NCBI GenBank assembly: GCA_965197565.1
Contig: CBDANK010000004.1
Location: 744,001 to 808,000, forward strand
Length of the DNA stretch: 64,000 nucleotides
Source: G963667675 sp965197565
GTDB lineage: Bacteria; Chloroflexota; Dehalococcoidia; Lucifugimonadales; UBA3495
Direction of reading: 5' to 3'
Under the pieces are notes generated by a model that worked only from the letters and a program-made list of their open reading frames with translations, made no database searches and was not told where the DNA came from. The translations under genes were made by a program, and so were the position numbers. Below, one piece after another: positions 26,278 through 34,406 of this stretch. Every line of letters begins with the position of its first letter. Within the stretch, counting starts at the first letter, position 1.

Positions 26278-27684
26278 ATGAGAATGCCTGCTGTAAAAAA
26301 ATCCCGGACCCTCGGCCAACTACGTAAGTCCCGTTATCAGGTCCTTTCCGTGCGAGAAGAGTTGCGCAAGAACTTGATTGCCAAAATCAGGGCCGAAGAA
26401 ATCGTTTTCCCAGGTATTATTGGCTTCGACGACACCGTAATCCCTCAACTGGAGAACGCTATCCTGGCAGGACAGGATGTGATTATGCTAGGGGAACGCG
26501 GCCAAGCCAAATCCCGCATGATCCGGAATCTGGTCACGCTTCTCGACGAATACATCCCTAAGATTGCTGGTTGCGAGATCAACGACAACCCCTACGATCC
26601 CATCTGCCGGGCTTGCCGGGACACTGTATCCGAGAAAGGCGACGCAACCGAGATCGAGTGGGTACACCGGGATGAGCGCTACTCTGAGAAACTGGCCACC
26701 CCGGACATTTCCATCGCCGACCTGATCGGCGAGATAGACCCAATCAAAGTCGCCGAAGGCCATTATCTGTCCGACGAACTGGTTATTCACTACGGTTTGG
26801 TGCCCCGGACCAACCGGGGCATCTTCTGCATTAACGAGTTGCCGGATTTGGCGGAGCGAATTCAAGTAGGTCTGTTCAACCTGATGGAAGAACGCGACGT
26901 CCAGATCAAGGGCTACCGGGTCCGCTTGCCCCTGGATGTTTACGTGGTCTCCACCGCCAACCCCGAGGACTACACCAACCGCGGCCGTATCGTCACGCCC
27001 CTCAAGGACCGCTATGGCTCTCAGATCCATACCCATTACCCCAGGAACACACGGGATGAGATCGCCATCATGGAGCAGGAACGGTCCCGATTTCCCGATG
27101 AGGAAAACGTCGTAGTTCCAGAGTACATGAAAGAAATCCTGGCGGAAATAACCTCGCAAGCACGAAACAGTAATGAAATCAACCAACGTTCCGGTGTAAG
27201 TGTTCGTGTGTCCATTGCCAACTTCGAGACCCTGCTGGGCAACGCTCTGCGACGGGCCATTGTGCACGGCGACCAGTGGACTTGCCCCCGCACCAGCGAC
27301 CTCCCTTATATCGTGGCCTCTTTCTCGGGAAAAATCGAGTTGGAGACCTTCGACGAAGGCAAGGAGAGCCGGGTGACCGACGACTTGACTCGCCGGGGGG
27401 TGCTTCGGGTTTTCGGCAACTACTTCGACGTGGCCGACCTGGAAGAAGTGGTGACCGCTTTCGATTTGGGAGAGACGGCTGAGACGAGCAGCGAGAAGCC
27501 GGCGCCCGAGTATCCGGCCATGATTGAACGAATCGATGGCCTCTCCGCTGCGGTTAAGCGGTTGACCGATGACGAACGGCCCGAGGTGTTGGCCTCAGCC
27601 GTTGAGTTCATATTGGAGGGTCTGCATCTAAACCGCCGCCTGAACTGCCAGCGCAGCGAAACGGGATACGTTTATAGGCGGTAG
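26278..27684 (+). CDS. AAA+ ATPase, Mg-chelatase/MoxR-like
   Basis: This 468-residue AAA+ protein is of the BchI/MoxR clade. The P-loop reads MLGERGQAKSR (about 82-92), with Ala before the Lys instead of the usual Gly. The Walker B region is GIFCINELPDL, with Asn in place of the Asp. Sensor I is VVSTANPEDYTNRGR, and the arginine-rich TPLKDRYGSQIHTHYP follows. The C-terminal lid spans about 300-430. These ATPases remodel or insert metal into partner proteins, usually with a von Willebrand A partner. No VWA gene is adjacent here; the MoxR/CoxE pair 9 kb away has its own ATPase. An in-frame ATG two codons later is an alternative start. Confidence 0.85.
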   Translation: MRMPAVKKSRTLGQLRKSRYQVLSVREELRKNLIAKIRAEEIVFPGIIGFDDTVIPQLENAILAGQDVIMLGERGQAKSRMIRNLVTLLDEYIPKIAGCEINDNPYDPICRACRDTVSEKGDATEIEWVHRDERYSEKLATPDISIADLIGEIDPIKVAEGHYLSDELVIHYGLVPRTNRGIFCINELPDLAERIQVGLFNLMEERDVQIKGYRVRLPLDVYVVSTANPEDYTNRGRIVTPLKDRYGSQIHTHYPRNTRDEIAIMEQERSRFPDEENVVVPEYMKEILAEITSQARNSNEINQRSGVSVRVSIANFETLLGNALRRAIVHGDQWTCPRTSDLPYIVASFSGKIELETFDEGKESRVTDDLTRRGVLRVFGNYFDVADLEEVVTAFDLGETAETSSEKPAPEYPAMIERIDGLSAAVKRLTDDERPEVLASAVEFILEGLHLNRRLNCQRSETGYVYRR

Positions 27685-27711
27685 CAAGCGGCACGGCGAG
27701 TGCGAAAATGA

Positions 27712-28044
27712 TCAGGACCGTTTGAGGTATTCTAGGGCCTTGTTTATGCCGGAATCGCGTATTTTCTGGTCAGCAAGGGCGAAGATTTGGCTCAACACTG
27801 GGTACATGTCGTCTTGGGGGTTAGTCTTCAGCGAATCCACTACTCTCCCGGCTTCGCCCACCAGCTCAAGGCTCAAATCGGGGTCTTCTAAGCTCGGGAT
27901 CTGGGAGATAACCAACGCTGTCTCAGGAAAGACTATCCTATAGGAATCCGCTCTGCCTGTCTCCTCCCAAGCAACCTCATGATCTTTGGACTGTTTCAAG
28001 AGGGGCTGTGCAACTTCGTTCATTCTCGACTCAGACATTACCAT
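27712..28044 (-). CDS. Small hypothetical protein, second gene of split operon
   Basis: This soluble protein of 110 residues begins MVMSESRMNEVAQPLLKQSK and has the central stretch SYRIVFPETALVISQIP. It is acidic and looks alpha/beta, without a signal peptide or membrane segment. I do not recognise a named domain. It starts six bases after the stop of the disrupted coiled-coil gene (28051) and has a GACGGAG-like binding site, so both belonged to one operon. Because the upstream gene is broken by a mobile cassette, expression may now depend on the cassette's endonuclease transcript, which runs in the same direction. Confidence 0.7.
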   Translation of the reverse strand: MVMSESRMNEVAQPLLKQSKDHEVAWEETGRADSYRIVFPETALVISQIPSLEDPDLSLELVGEAGRVVDSLKTNPQDDMYPVLSQIFALADQKIRDSGINKALEYLKRS

Positions 28045-28050
28045 GCTCCG

Positions 28051-28350
28051 TCATACTAACTGTTGTAGTTGGTCTTCCAATCTAGGCAGTAGTCTTGTCT
28101 GAAAGTCTGTTAGTTTGCCGTTAAAGTCGCCAACCATTTCTAAGGTTATTTCACCCTCCGAAGTCTCTAAGGCCGTCTCCATTTCAGCGATCTGCGCAGT
28201 CGCCCTGAGGATGTTGGCTCGTTCCCGACCTGACAATTGGTGATGTCTGCGACGAATCTCTAGAAATAACTCCCCTATCTCCGGGTAAATGGTTAAACAA
28301 CGGGCGCGGTCTCCACTCCGATGTAGCTCTCTGAGGACATCAATTCGTTC
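28051..28350 (-). pseudogene. Membrane/coiled-coil protein, C-terminal part
   Basis: The frame encodes ERIDVLRELHRSGDRARC, then IYPEIGELFLEIRRRHHQL and an acidic helical tail ending LEDQLQQLV. It has no normal start; the first TTG is at 28236. It is the 3' remainder of the gene whose 5' part lies at 29654-29847. Bases 28343-28350 (ATTCGTTC) are the target duplication left by the inserted cassette. Joining the two parts through one copy of the duplication gives one in-frame protein of 161 residues. Confidence 0.85.
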
Positions 28351-29653
28351 GGTTTCGTTTGCTTTTAGGGGCCGTATCCAACTGGTGGGAGAGAGTGGCC
28401 GCGTCCACCGGGTCCCATGCCTTCCACCCTGCGAACTCCAAAGTTGCTCTCTTGTAGCTGGCGTTCTTGGCGCAGTCCCTTAATTCTACGGCGGTTCAGT
28501 CATAGAGCTGGGCAATCCCAGGCATGTATTTCCAATTTGGCTTTCGTCTATTATTCCGTTTCTATCAGGATTCTGCGGTTTCTCAGGGGTATTTCGCTTC
28601 GAATGTCATCCGGCAGGTCGTCATAAGTCTCCAGCAGCCTTTCCACGAGGTCGTTAGGCCCCCATAACCGAATCTGGAAGAAAGAGCGTTCATTCTCGTT
28701 GCGGACTGGCCTTGTGAAATCGCCGAGGCTGACCAGTAAACCGTGCTCGGCGCCGAATGACCCGATATTGCCTTGGAGGCGGTTGTAGTCGGGCAGGTCT
28801 ACGGCATTGCGACCGGATTTCACTTGAACGCATAGACGCGGATGGCCAAACCCCATATCGCCCTGCCCAGCAACGACATCTATCCCGCCGTCCGGCCCCT
28901 GCCGTGTTTCCAGAGCGCGATAGCCTGACGCCCGCAGGATTTCAGCGACGAGGTACTCCAGCCGAGTGCCTGAAAACCTCTGACGGATGCGTTCTATGAT
29001 TCGGTCATTGATTTGCTCCTCCAAGTCGACTTTGAATTCGGGATCTCCGTTGTCTAGGGAGGCAGGCTCAGCATCAGCGGCTACATCCCGACTTAGATGC
29101 TTGGCCGATATGCTTTCAATCCGTGATTCGGCGTCGCTTGCCCGTATACGAAAAACTGTCGCCAGTCCACCCATAGAATTCAGCAGATCCTGGTCGAAGG
29201 CGGAGCACGGAATATCCTGTGCCTCCCAGTCTACCGAGCGCACATGGGGGACTCCCAAATCGTTCCTATACTGGTAATCGCCCGACACTCTACCGACATT
29301 TATAACTCTGGGATGCTTACGAGGCAATATAATTATGTCGCCAACGCGAATTTCATGGATGAAGCTGTACACTCGATCCGCCGCGTTCCTGGTAGACATA
29401 TGTTCCCGAAGCGACTCCCTGCTGGCGAAACCAGCAGCACTCTGTCCCACTCCAAAGTCTATACCCGCTAGACCCTGGGATATAAGTGTTTCCTCATATT
29501 CGCCCCTTCTCCCAGCTCGAACCACCCAGACAGTCATCTTTCGCCTCCCGGTCTGCCGCGAAAGTACCAGTTAACCCCATCGGCTTGATTATGCTTCTCA
29601 TGGCACGGTTTCGTTTGCTTTTAGGGGCCGCCTCCTGAAAAGCAAACGAAACC
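28351..29653 (-). mobile_element. 1303-bp TIR-bounded cassette carrying an Mrr nuclease
   Basis: The left end starts GGTTTCGTTTGCTTTT (28351-28366) and the right end is its perfect inverse (29638-29653). Both sides are flanked by the 8-bp duplication ATTCGTTC (28343-28350 and 29654-29661). No transposase is present; the only gene is the Mrr-type endonuclease. The right end is peculiar: at 29607-29630 there is a second copy of the left terminus (24 bp, identical to 28351-28374), so 29607-29653 alone is a 47-bp palindromic unit. The cargo therefore lies between two 24-bp direct repeats. The 8-bp duplication fits families such as IS1595, IS6 or ISL3, which is inference. Confidence 0.85.
28551..29537 (-). 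CDS. Mrr-type restriction endonuclease
   Basis: This 328-residue protein has a PUA/EVE-like N-terminal module (about 1-120) with VGDIIILPRKHPRVINVGRV, the kind of domain used to read modified bases. The C-terminal Mrr catalytic domain (about 180-300) begins FSGTRLEYLVAEILRASGY and carries the PD-(D/E)xK residues in GPDGGIDVVAG and LCVQVKSG. A final YNRLQGNIGSFGAEHGLLVS strand-helix completes the fold. Mrr enzymes cut DNA with methylated bases. ATG 29537 has GGGAGG six bases upstream. The gene is the only cargo of the TIR-bounded cassette and has no methyltransferase beside it, as expected for a modification-dependent enzyme. Confidence 0.87.
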   Translation of the reverse strand: MTVWVVRAGRRGEYEETLISQGLAGIDFGVGQSAAGFASRESLREHMSTRNAADRVYSFIHEIRVGDIIILPRKHPRVINVGRVSGDYQYRNDLGVPHVRSVDWEAQDIPCSAFDQDLLNSMGGLATVFRIRASDAESRIESISAKHLSRDVAADAEPASLDNGDPEFKVDLEEQINDRIIERIRQRFSGTRLEYLVAEILRASGYRALETRQGPDGGIDVVAGQGDMGFGHPRLCVQVKSGRNAVDLPDYNRLQGNIGSFGAEHGLLVSLGDFTRPVRNENERSFFQIRLWGPNDLVERLLETYDDLPDDIRSEIPLRNRRILIETE

Positions 29654-29847
29654 ATTCGTTCGCCCAGCCTGGTAAGTTCTGTATTGGGCAACTCCCGCCC
29701 TATGGCTCTGCAAGTTGCCTCCACCGCCTCTCTAGCAGCCCGCGTCTCACCCCGTAGCTTCCTCAATTGTAGTATAGAGAATCCTAAGCCAACTAACGAT
29801 ACTCCCACCCCGGCCAAGCTCGCTATGCTGCCCGCATCATCTAGCAT
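29654..29847 (-). pseudogene. Membrane/coiled-coil protein, N-terminal part
   Basis: The ATG at 29847 opens a frame encoding SIASLAGVGVSLVGLGFSIL, a membrane helix. A charged helix LRKLRGETRAAREAVEATC and the segment NTELTRLGER follow, where the cassette interrupts it. The frame continues into the element and stops at 29494 with an unrelated 50-residue tail. Gene context (upstream of 27712-28044) suggests a two-gene operon. The layout of short N-terminal membrane helix plus long helical domain is common in small proteins of unknown, possibly defence-related, function. Confidence 0.8.
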
Positions 29848-29980
29848 TCGTCACTCGTTTGCCGGCCACAATGCGGCCATTCTACCACTGCGATTGCTGA
29901 CGCTTTCTCCTTGACCGGCTTTGGAAGCACCCTTATTCTTAGTATAAATGTTCTATATTTGTTAATAACAGGGTGAGTCC

Positions 29981-30886
29981 ATGGCTGGCGCAGAAGTACA
30001 GGAAATCCACTGCAAGACGTTGCTCAACCGGATTGATGTCCCCAACTTCCCTTTCAAGTGGACTTTGAATCCGTACCGGGGCTGCCGTCACGCCTGTCGT
30101 TACTGCTACGCCCGTCCTACCCACGAGTTTTGGGGGCTGGACGCCGGCAGGGAGTTCGAGCAGCGGGTATTCGCCAAGGTAAACGCTCCGGAAGTGCTGC
30201 GAAAGGAGTTGCGGCGGCCCAAGTGGCGGGGAGAGTCCATCGCCATCGGCACCGCATCGGACCCCTACGAGCCCGCCGAAGCCCAGTACCAGTTGACACG
30301 CCAGATTCTCCAAGTGCTGCGGGAGTTCCATAACCCGGCGTCGATTACCACCAAGGGGGTGTTGGTGCGGCGGGACGTGGATGTGCTGTTGGAACTGGCT
30401 CAAAATGCCGAGGTGCGAGTCAATTTTAGTATTGGGAGCATCGACGAACGGGTCTGGAAGCTAACCGAGCCTGGAGCACCCAGTCCTTCAGCCCGTCTTG
30501 AGGCCATGCAGTTCTTGGTGGAAAGCGGCGTGGAAGCCGGGGTAATGATGGCCCCGCTACTGCCTGGAATATCCGACAGTTCGGAAAGCATTGACGCTGT
30601 TGCTGCCGCCGCCGCCGCTCACAAAGCCCAATACCTGGCGAGCAATCTATTATTCCTTAAACCCGGCTCCAAGGAATGGTTCATGCCCATGCTGAGGGAG
30701 ACCTATCCCCGCTTGGTCCCCGCTTACGCCAAATTGTACCGCAAGACCTACGCCCCCCGGGAGTACACCCAACGCGTGATGGAAGCGGTGGACAGAGCAA
30801 GGCGTTACTGGGGGCTTTCGACAAGACGGTCTCCCCGGACTCTACCCGTCCCGCAAAAGCAGCTTCAATTGGCCTTGACCGCCTGA
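29981..30886 (+). CDS. Radical SAM protein, SplB-like (Rv2578c family)
   Basis: This 301-residue radical SAM enzyme has the cluster motif CRHACRYCYAR near residue 36, preceded by WTLNPYRGC. The pattern 'NPY.GC.H.C.YCYAR' defines the Rv2578c/spore photoproduct lyase-like group. SIAIGTASDPYEPAEAQY and a LTRQILQVL helix follow, then ITTKGVLVRRDVDVLLELA and VNFSIGSIDERVWKLTEPG. The family is thought to act on nucleic-acid lesions or other unknown targets. It lies alone between the Mrr cassette region and the convergent phoU. An ATG-proximal GGGTGAG serves as a plausible ribosome binding site. Confidence 0.87.
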   Translation: MAGAEVQEIHCKTLLNRIDVPNFPFKWTLNPYRGCRHACRYCYARPTHEFWGLDAGREFEQRVFAKVNAPEVLRKELRRPKWRGESIAIGTASDPYEPAEAQYQLTRQILQVLREFHNPASITTKGVLVRRDVDVLLELAQNAEVRVNFSIGSIDERVWKLTEPGAPSPSARLEAMQFLVESGVEAGVMMAPLLPGISDSSESIDAVAAAAAAHKAQYLASNLLFLKPGSKEWFMPMLRETYPRLVPAYAKLYRKTYAPREYTQRVMEAVDRARRYWGLSTRRSPRTLPVPQKQLQLALTA

Positions 30887-30938
30887 TTGGCCCAGGCAGG
30901 CTGGAGATGGCATCAGCAGAATTTAGGGGACCAAGCAC

Positions 30939-31604
30939 TCAGTACTTGGAAACGTTGATTTCCACCAACTTGCCGGTTACCAGGAAGATGACCCGCTCAG
31001 CAATGTTTGTAGCCCGGTCGGCAATGCGTTCCAGATCGTGGGATACCCAAAGCAAGTAGGTAGCCCGCTGAATGGTCTGGGGATCCTGGATCATAAACAG
31101 CAATAACTCCCGGTAGACCTGGTCGTACAGGTCATCGACCTCGTCGTCGGCCTGGCACACTTGGTTGGCCTTGATCACGTCCCGGCTAAGCAACGAGTCT
31201 ATGCTGTCCCGCAACATCTCCGTAGCTTTATCCGCCATCCGGGGTATGTCTATCAGCGGCTTCAAGGGAGGAGCCTCCCCCATGGCCAGACTGATCTTTC
31301 CGATGCCTTCCGCATAGTCTCCCATGCGTTCCAGCTCCACCACGATATGTAGCAAAGCAATGATCGCTCTCAGGTCGCGGGCCATCGGCTGCTGAGTAGC
31401 GATCAAGTCGACGCACCGCTCTTCGATCTCGAAACGCTTCTGGTCTATATAGTCATCGTCATGCACCACTTGGCGGGAGTCCTCCAAGTCCCTTCTCTTT
31501 AGAGCATCCACGGCGCGGTGGATGGATTTCTCGACAAATCCCGCCAGGACCCCAACTTCCTGTTCAAGAAGACTGAGTTGTTGGTCAAAATCTTCTCTAG
31601 GCAT
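30939..31604 (-). CDS. phoU: Phosphate signalling protein PhoU
   Basis: This protein of 221 residues consists of two PhoU three-helix bundles. Metal-binding-type E/D motifs appear as RRDLEDSRQVVHDDDYID and ELERMGDYAEGIGKIS in the first repeat, and QADDEVDDLYDQVY and HDLERIADRATNIAERV in the second. PhoU links the Pst phosphate importer to the PhoR/PhoB sensor system and represses it at high phosphate. No pst or phoBR genes are in the window, so the gene is detached from its usual operon. AAGGAGG lies just before ATG 31604. Confidence 0.92.
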   Translation of the reverse strand: MPREDFDQQLSLLEQEVGVLAGFVEKSIHRAVDALKRRDLEDSRQVVHDDDYIDQKRFEIEERCVDLIATQQPMARDLRAIIALLHIVVELERMGDYAEGIGKISLAMGEAPPLKPLIDIPRMADKATEMLRDSIDSLLSRDVIKANQVCQADDEVDDLYDQVYRELLLFMIQDPQTIQRATYLLWVSHDLERIADRATNIAERVIFLVTGKLVEINVSKY

Positions 31605-31981
31605 CTTTGAGCCTCCTTATTGTATTCAAGGATACTCCCGGGACGTAATGTGAGTCAATTTCGTCCGTCCGGGGTCTATTTTGTTCCCATTCCGCGCCGG
31701 TGTCTGGTAAACTACCCCTGATCTACGGCGAAACCCCACCGGGCGGTCGGGGGCGCTGATTGTTGGCGAACTCGAATTCGCATGTTGGCGGCCACAACTC
31801 GATACCGGGTGTTTCTTTAGAAAAGTATCTATTTCTTGAAACCCATATAGTTGAACCCCGGGCAACTCCGGAGTTATGATGATACGCCTAACGCCCGCAG
31901 CGGTGCACAGGGGAAGGTTGGGCTTGGTAGTCTTCCCGAGATGCCCGACAGTGTATTTAGCCCACACATGACAGGTGATGA
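31605..31981. other. Divergent intergenic region, no gene seen
   Basis: The 377-bp region separates phoU (minus) from the SPASM gene (plus) and should hold both promoters. An open frame here (31626-31967) has no coding-like composition. No clear promoter boxes or Pho-box-type repeats are seen. Confidence 0.4.
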
Positions 31982-33250
31982 GTGATTACTCCGTTAGCTC
32001 GATTTATTAAAAAGGTCGTGTTGTTTTGGGACAAGCTGCAGGTAAACGCCAGTGTGGTGAATTCTCTGGCGGGTGACCGGAGCCAGCAGCGTTTTGCTTT
32101 GACGTTTCGGTACTTTAGCTGGAAAAAGCTGTTCAACGTGCTTCGCGTCGAAGCCCAGCTACGGCTGGGACTCCGGAAGGTGTGGGGGAAACCCTTCGAA
32201 TGGGAGATAGACACCACCAACATTTGCCAGCTCAAGTGCCCTTTGTGTCACACCGGCTTGGGCACCATCCACCGAGACCAAGGCACCATGCACTTCGACC
32301 TGTTCACCAAGACCATCGACCAGATCAAAGACTACTGCGTGTGGCTTACTCTGTACAGTTGGGGTGAGCCATTCTTGAACCGGCGCATACACGAGTTCGT
32401 GGGCTATGCTCACCAGAAAAAAATCGCCACCATAATCAGCACCAATCTCAACAAGCCATTGACTCCGGAGATGGCCGAAAACATCATCAAGTCCGGGCTG
32501 GACGTGATGATAATCTCCATGGACGGAGTCACCCAAGAGGTGTACCAGCAGTACCGCGTCGGGGGGAGGCTCGACCGGGTCTTGGCTAACATCAACCTGC
32601 TGGTCCAGAAAAAACGGGACTTGGGCTATACCACGCCGCATTTGGAGTGGCAGTTCATAGTCATGCGGCAGAACGAACACCAAATGGATGAGGCCAGCCA
32701 GTTGGCGGGCCAGTTGGAAGTGGATTCCCTGGTATTCAAAAAGGTCGACTTTCCTCATGGCATGAGCGATCGCCAAGAAGCCGAACGCTGGCTGCCCCGA
32801 GACCATCCGGAGTATCAACGGGAAGACCCCTTTCACAAGCCATACCAGGAAGATGGGCAACGGTGCTGGCGGTTGTGGCGAAGCGCCGTGGTCAACTGGG
32901 ACGGCGGTTTCGCTCCTTGCTGCTATCTGACCGATAAAGCCGAGGACTTCGGCGATGCCTCGGTCAACACCATCCAAGAGATCTGGAACAATCCAAAATA
33001 CGCCACTGCCAGGGGCTTATTTAAAGAGGGGTATACACCAGAGCAGTGGGTAGGCTGCGTGTCTTGCAGCGTGTACCTCGGCAGCCGGGCGGCGCGCAAA
33101 AGGGGCCCGGTGGCTTTACAACCGGAACAGGTCAACGCGGCGCCCGCTGGACCTGTGTCCGACAATGGGCTCGGACCGGCGCCTCCGGTAGTACCCGGTC
33201 TGCGAGTCCCGCTCCTCACCGAAGCTGTTGAGCAGCGGACCAAAGAGTGA
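31982..33250 (+). CDS. Radical SAM/SPASM domain protein
   Basis: The protein has 422 residues from GTG 31982 (AGGTGATG upstream). The N-terminal about 75 residues are basic and amphipathic. The radical SAM core begins FEWEIDTTNICQLKCPLCHT, with the CxxxCxxC cluster motif. The core continues with LTLYSWGEPFLNRRI and ISTNLNKPLTPEMA, then VMIISMDGVTQEVYQQYRVG. The SPASM-type domain has VVNWDGGFAPCCYLTDKA and a later CVSCSVY, Cys residues for extra clusters. Such enzymes modify peptides, lipids or sugars. Two PAP2-type membrane phosphatases lie downstream on the same strand, which hints at a lipid-linked substrate but does not prove it. The tail is Pro-rich and probably disordered. Confidence 0.85.
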   Translation: MITPLARFIKKVVLFWDKLQVNASVVNSLAGDRSQQRFALTFRYFSWKKLFNVLRVEAQLRLGLRKVWGKPFEWEIDTTNICQLKCPLCHTGLGTIHRDQGTMHFDLFTKTIDQIKDYCVWLTLYSWGEPFLNRRIHEFVGYAHQKKIATIISTNLNKPLTPEMAENIIKSGLDVMIISMDGVTQEVYQQYRVGGRLDRVLANINLLVQKKRDLGYTTPHLEWQFIVMRQNEHQMDEASQLAGQLEVDSLVFKKVDFPHGMSDRQEAERWLPRDHPEYQREDPFHKPYQEDGQRCWRLWRSAVVNWDGGFAPCCYLTDKAEDFGDASVNTIQEIWNNPKYATARGLFKEGYTPEQWVGCVSCSVYLGSRAARKRGPVALQPEQVNAAPAGPVSDNGLGPAPPVVPGLRVPLLTEAVEQRTKE

Positions 33251-33397
33251 AATATCTCTAATCAATTCCTCCTAAAGGGCGGAGCAGCGCCTAAGAGGTG
33301 ACGGACCCTCACACTTTGTTCCAGGCGCGTTCCACTATTTCAGGCTCGGCCTAGAAAGTGTTATAGGGGTCCAGGCAATAAGCAGTGATGAAAAGGA

Positions 33398-33420
33398 AAC
33401 AGCCCCCACAGGCGGCTGTT
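33398..33420. terminator. Hairpin between SPASM and PAP2 genes
   Basis: AACAGCC and GGCTGTT form a 7-bp stem with a nine-base loop, followed by no T run. It may be a weak terminator or leader structure upstream of the first PAP2 gene. Confidence 0.3.
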
Positions 33421-33479
33421 GCGTTCGGGTCAAGGGAAGATCGCCCAAGAGCATGCGCATCTGAAAGTAAGGTGAAGTT

Positions 33480-34352
33480 ATGGCAGTGATGCGCTTGAAC
33501 CCCTCAGGCTGGGTCTGGTTGAAGACCGTGTTGCCCCACACACGAGAGTTGGCCATCATTGCCGGCGCGTATTTTTTCTATATGTACACCAGGTCCTTGG
33601 TGTTCGATGACTTCGAAGCAACCGCGCTGGCCAACGCCGCTAAGATCATTTCCCTGGAAAGATCGCTGGGGTTCTTTTGGGAGCCGGACTGGCAGGCGTG
33701 GGCCATCGACGGCGTCAAAGCACTGGTGGTCTTCTTCAACTGGACTTATATCTTCACCTTCTGGCCGATTATCTTGACCGCCGGCACCATTCTCTACGTT
33801 CGAGATCGTCCCCGGTACATATACTACCGTAATATTGTCCTGCTCAGCTTCGCCTTGGCCCTTATCGGGTTCATGCTGTTCCCTTTGGCGCCGCCGCGCA
33901 TGATAGCCGAACACTTCGTGGATACTATCAAAGCTTTTGGTCCGACATTCTATGCCAGCCGGGAGTTTGCCAACTTCTACAACCCTTACGCCGCCATGCC
34001 CAGCCTTCACTTTAGCTGGACTGTTATGTTCGGGGTACTCTTTCTCACTACGCGAAACAAGTGGGTGAAAATACTCGGCATTATCTACCCAACGACCACC
34101 CTGTTGGCCATTACCATAACCGCCAATCATTACATTATGGATGCTATCGCCGGCGCCGCTTTGATGATCGCGGCCTTTGCCCTGATGGAATTGGGATTCC
34201 GCCGCAGATTGTTTCTACCCCAGATAATCCAGCGGTTCCGGGCCTCGCTGGAACGCCGCAGCGGTCTCAACATGCAAAACAGCTACACCGGCCCTCGGAA
34301 ACTCCGGGGACTCTTTCGTTGGGCAGCGCTGGAACGCACCGGACCCCGGTAG
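33480..34352 (+). CDS. PAP2/Aur1-like membrane phosphatase (copy 1)
   Basis: This 290-residue protein has about six membrane helices. The phosphatase motifs read FPLAPPRMI (with the Arg), YNPYAAMPSLHFSW (the PSLH block with catalytic His) and ITANHYIMDAIAG (second His and Asp). The whole follows the inositol phosphorylceramide synthase/PAP2_3 pattern. Such enzymes transfer or hydrolyse phosphate head groups on lipids. All key residues are present. A paralogue follows 54 bases later. A basic C-terminal tail (RRSGLNMQNSYTGPRKLRG) extends beyond the last helix. Confidence 0.85.
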   Translation: MAVMRLNPSGWVWLKTVLPHTRELAIIAGAYFFYMYTRSLVFDDFEATALANAAKIISLERSLGFFWEPDWQAWAIDGVKALVVFFNWTYIFTFWPIILTAGTILYVRDRPRYIYYRNIVLLSFALALIGFMLFPLAPPRMIAEHFVDTIKAFGPTFYASREFANFYNPYAAMPSLHFSWTVMFGVLFLTTRNKWVKILGIIYPTTTLLAITITANHYIMDAIAGAALMIAAFALMELGFRRRLFLPQIIQRFRASLERRSGLNMQNSYTGPRKLRGLFRWAALERTGPR

Positions 34353-34406
34353 AGGGCGTTGAGGTTGCGGAGCGGCGCAGCAAACCGGCTCCTTAAGCAA
34401 GATTAG

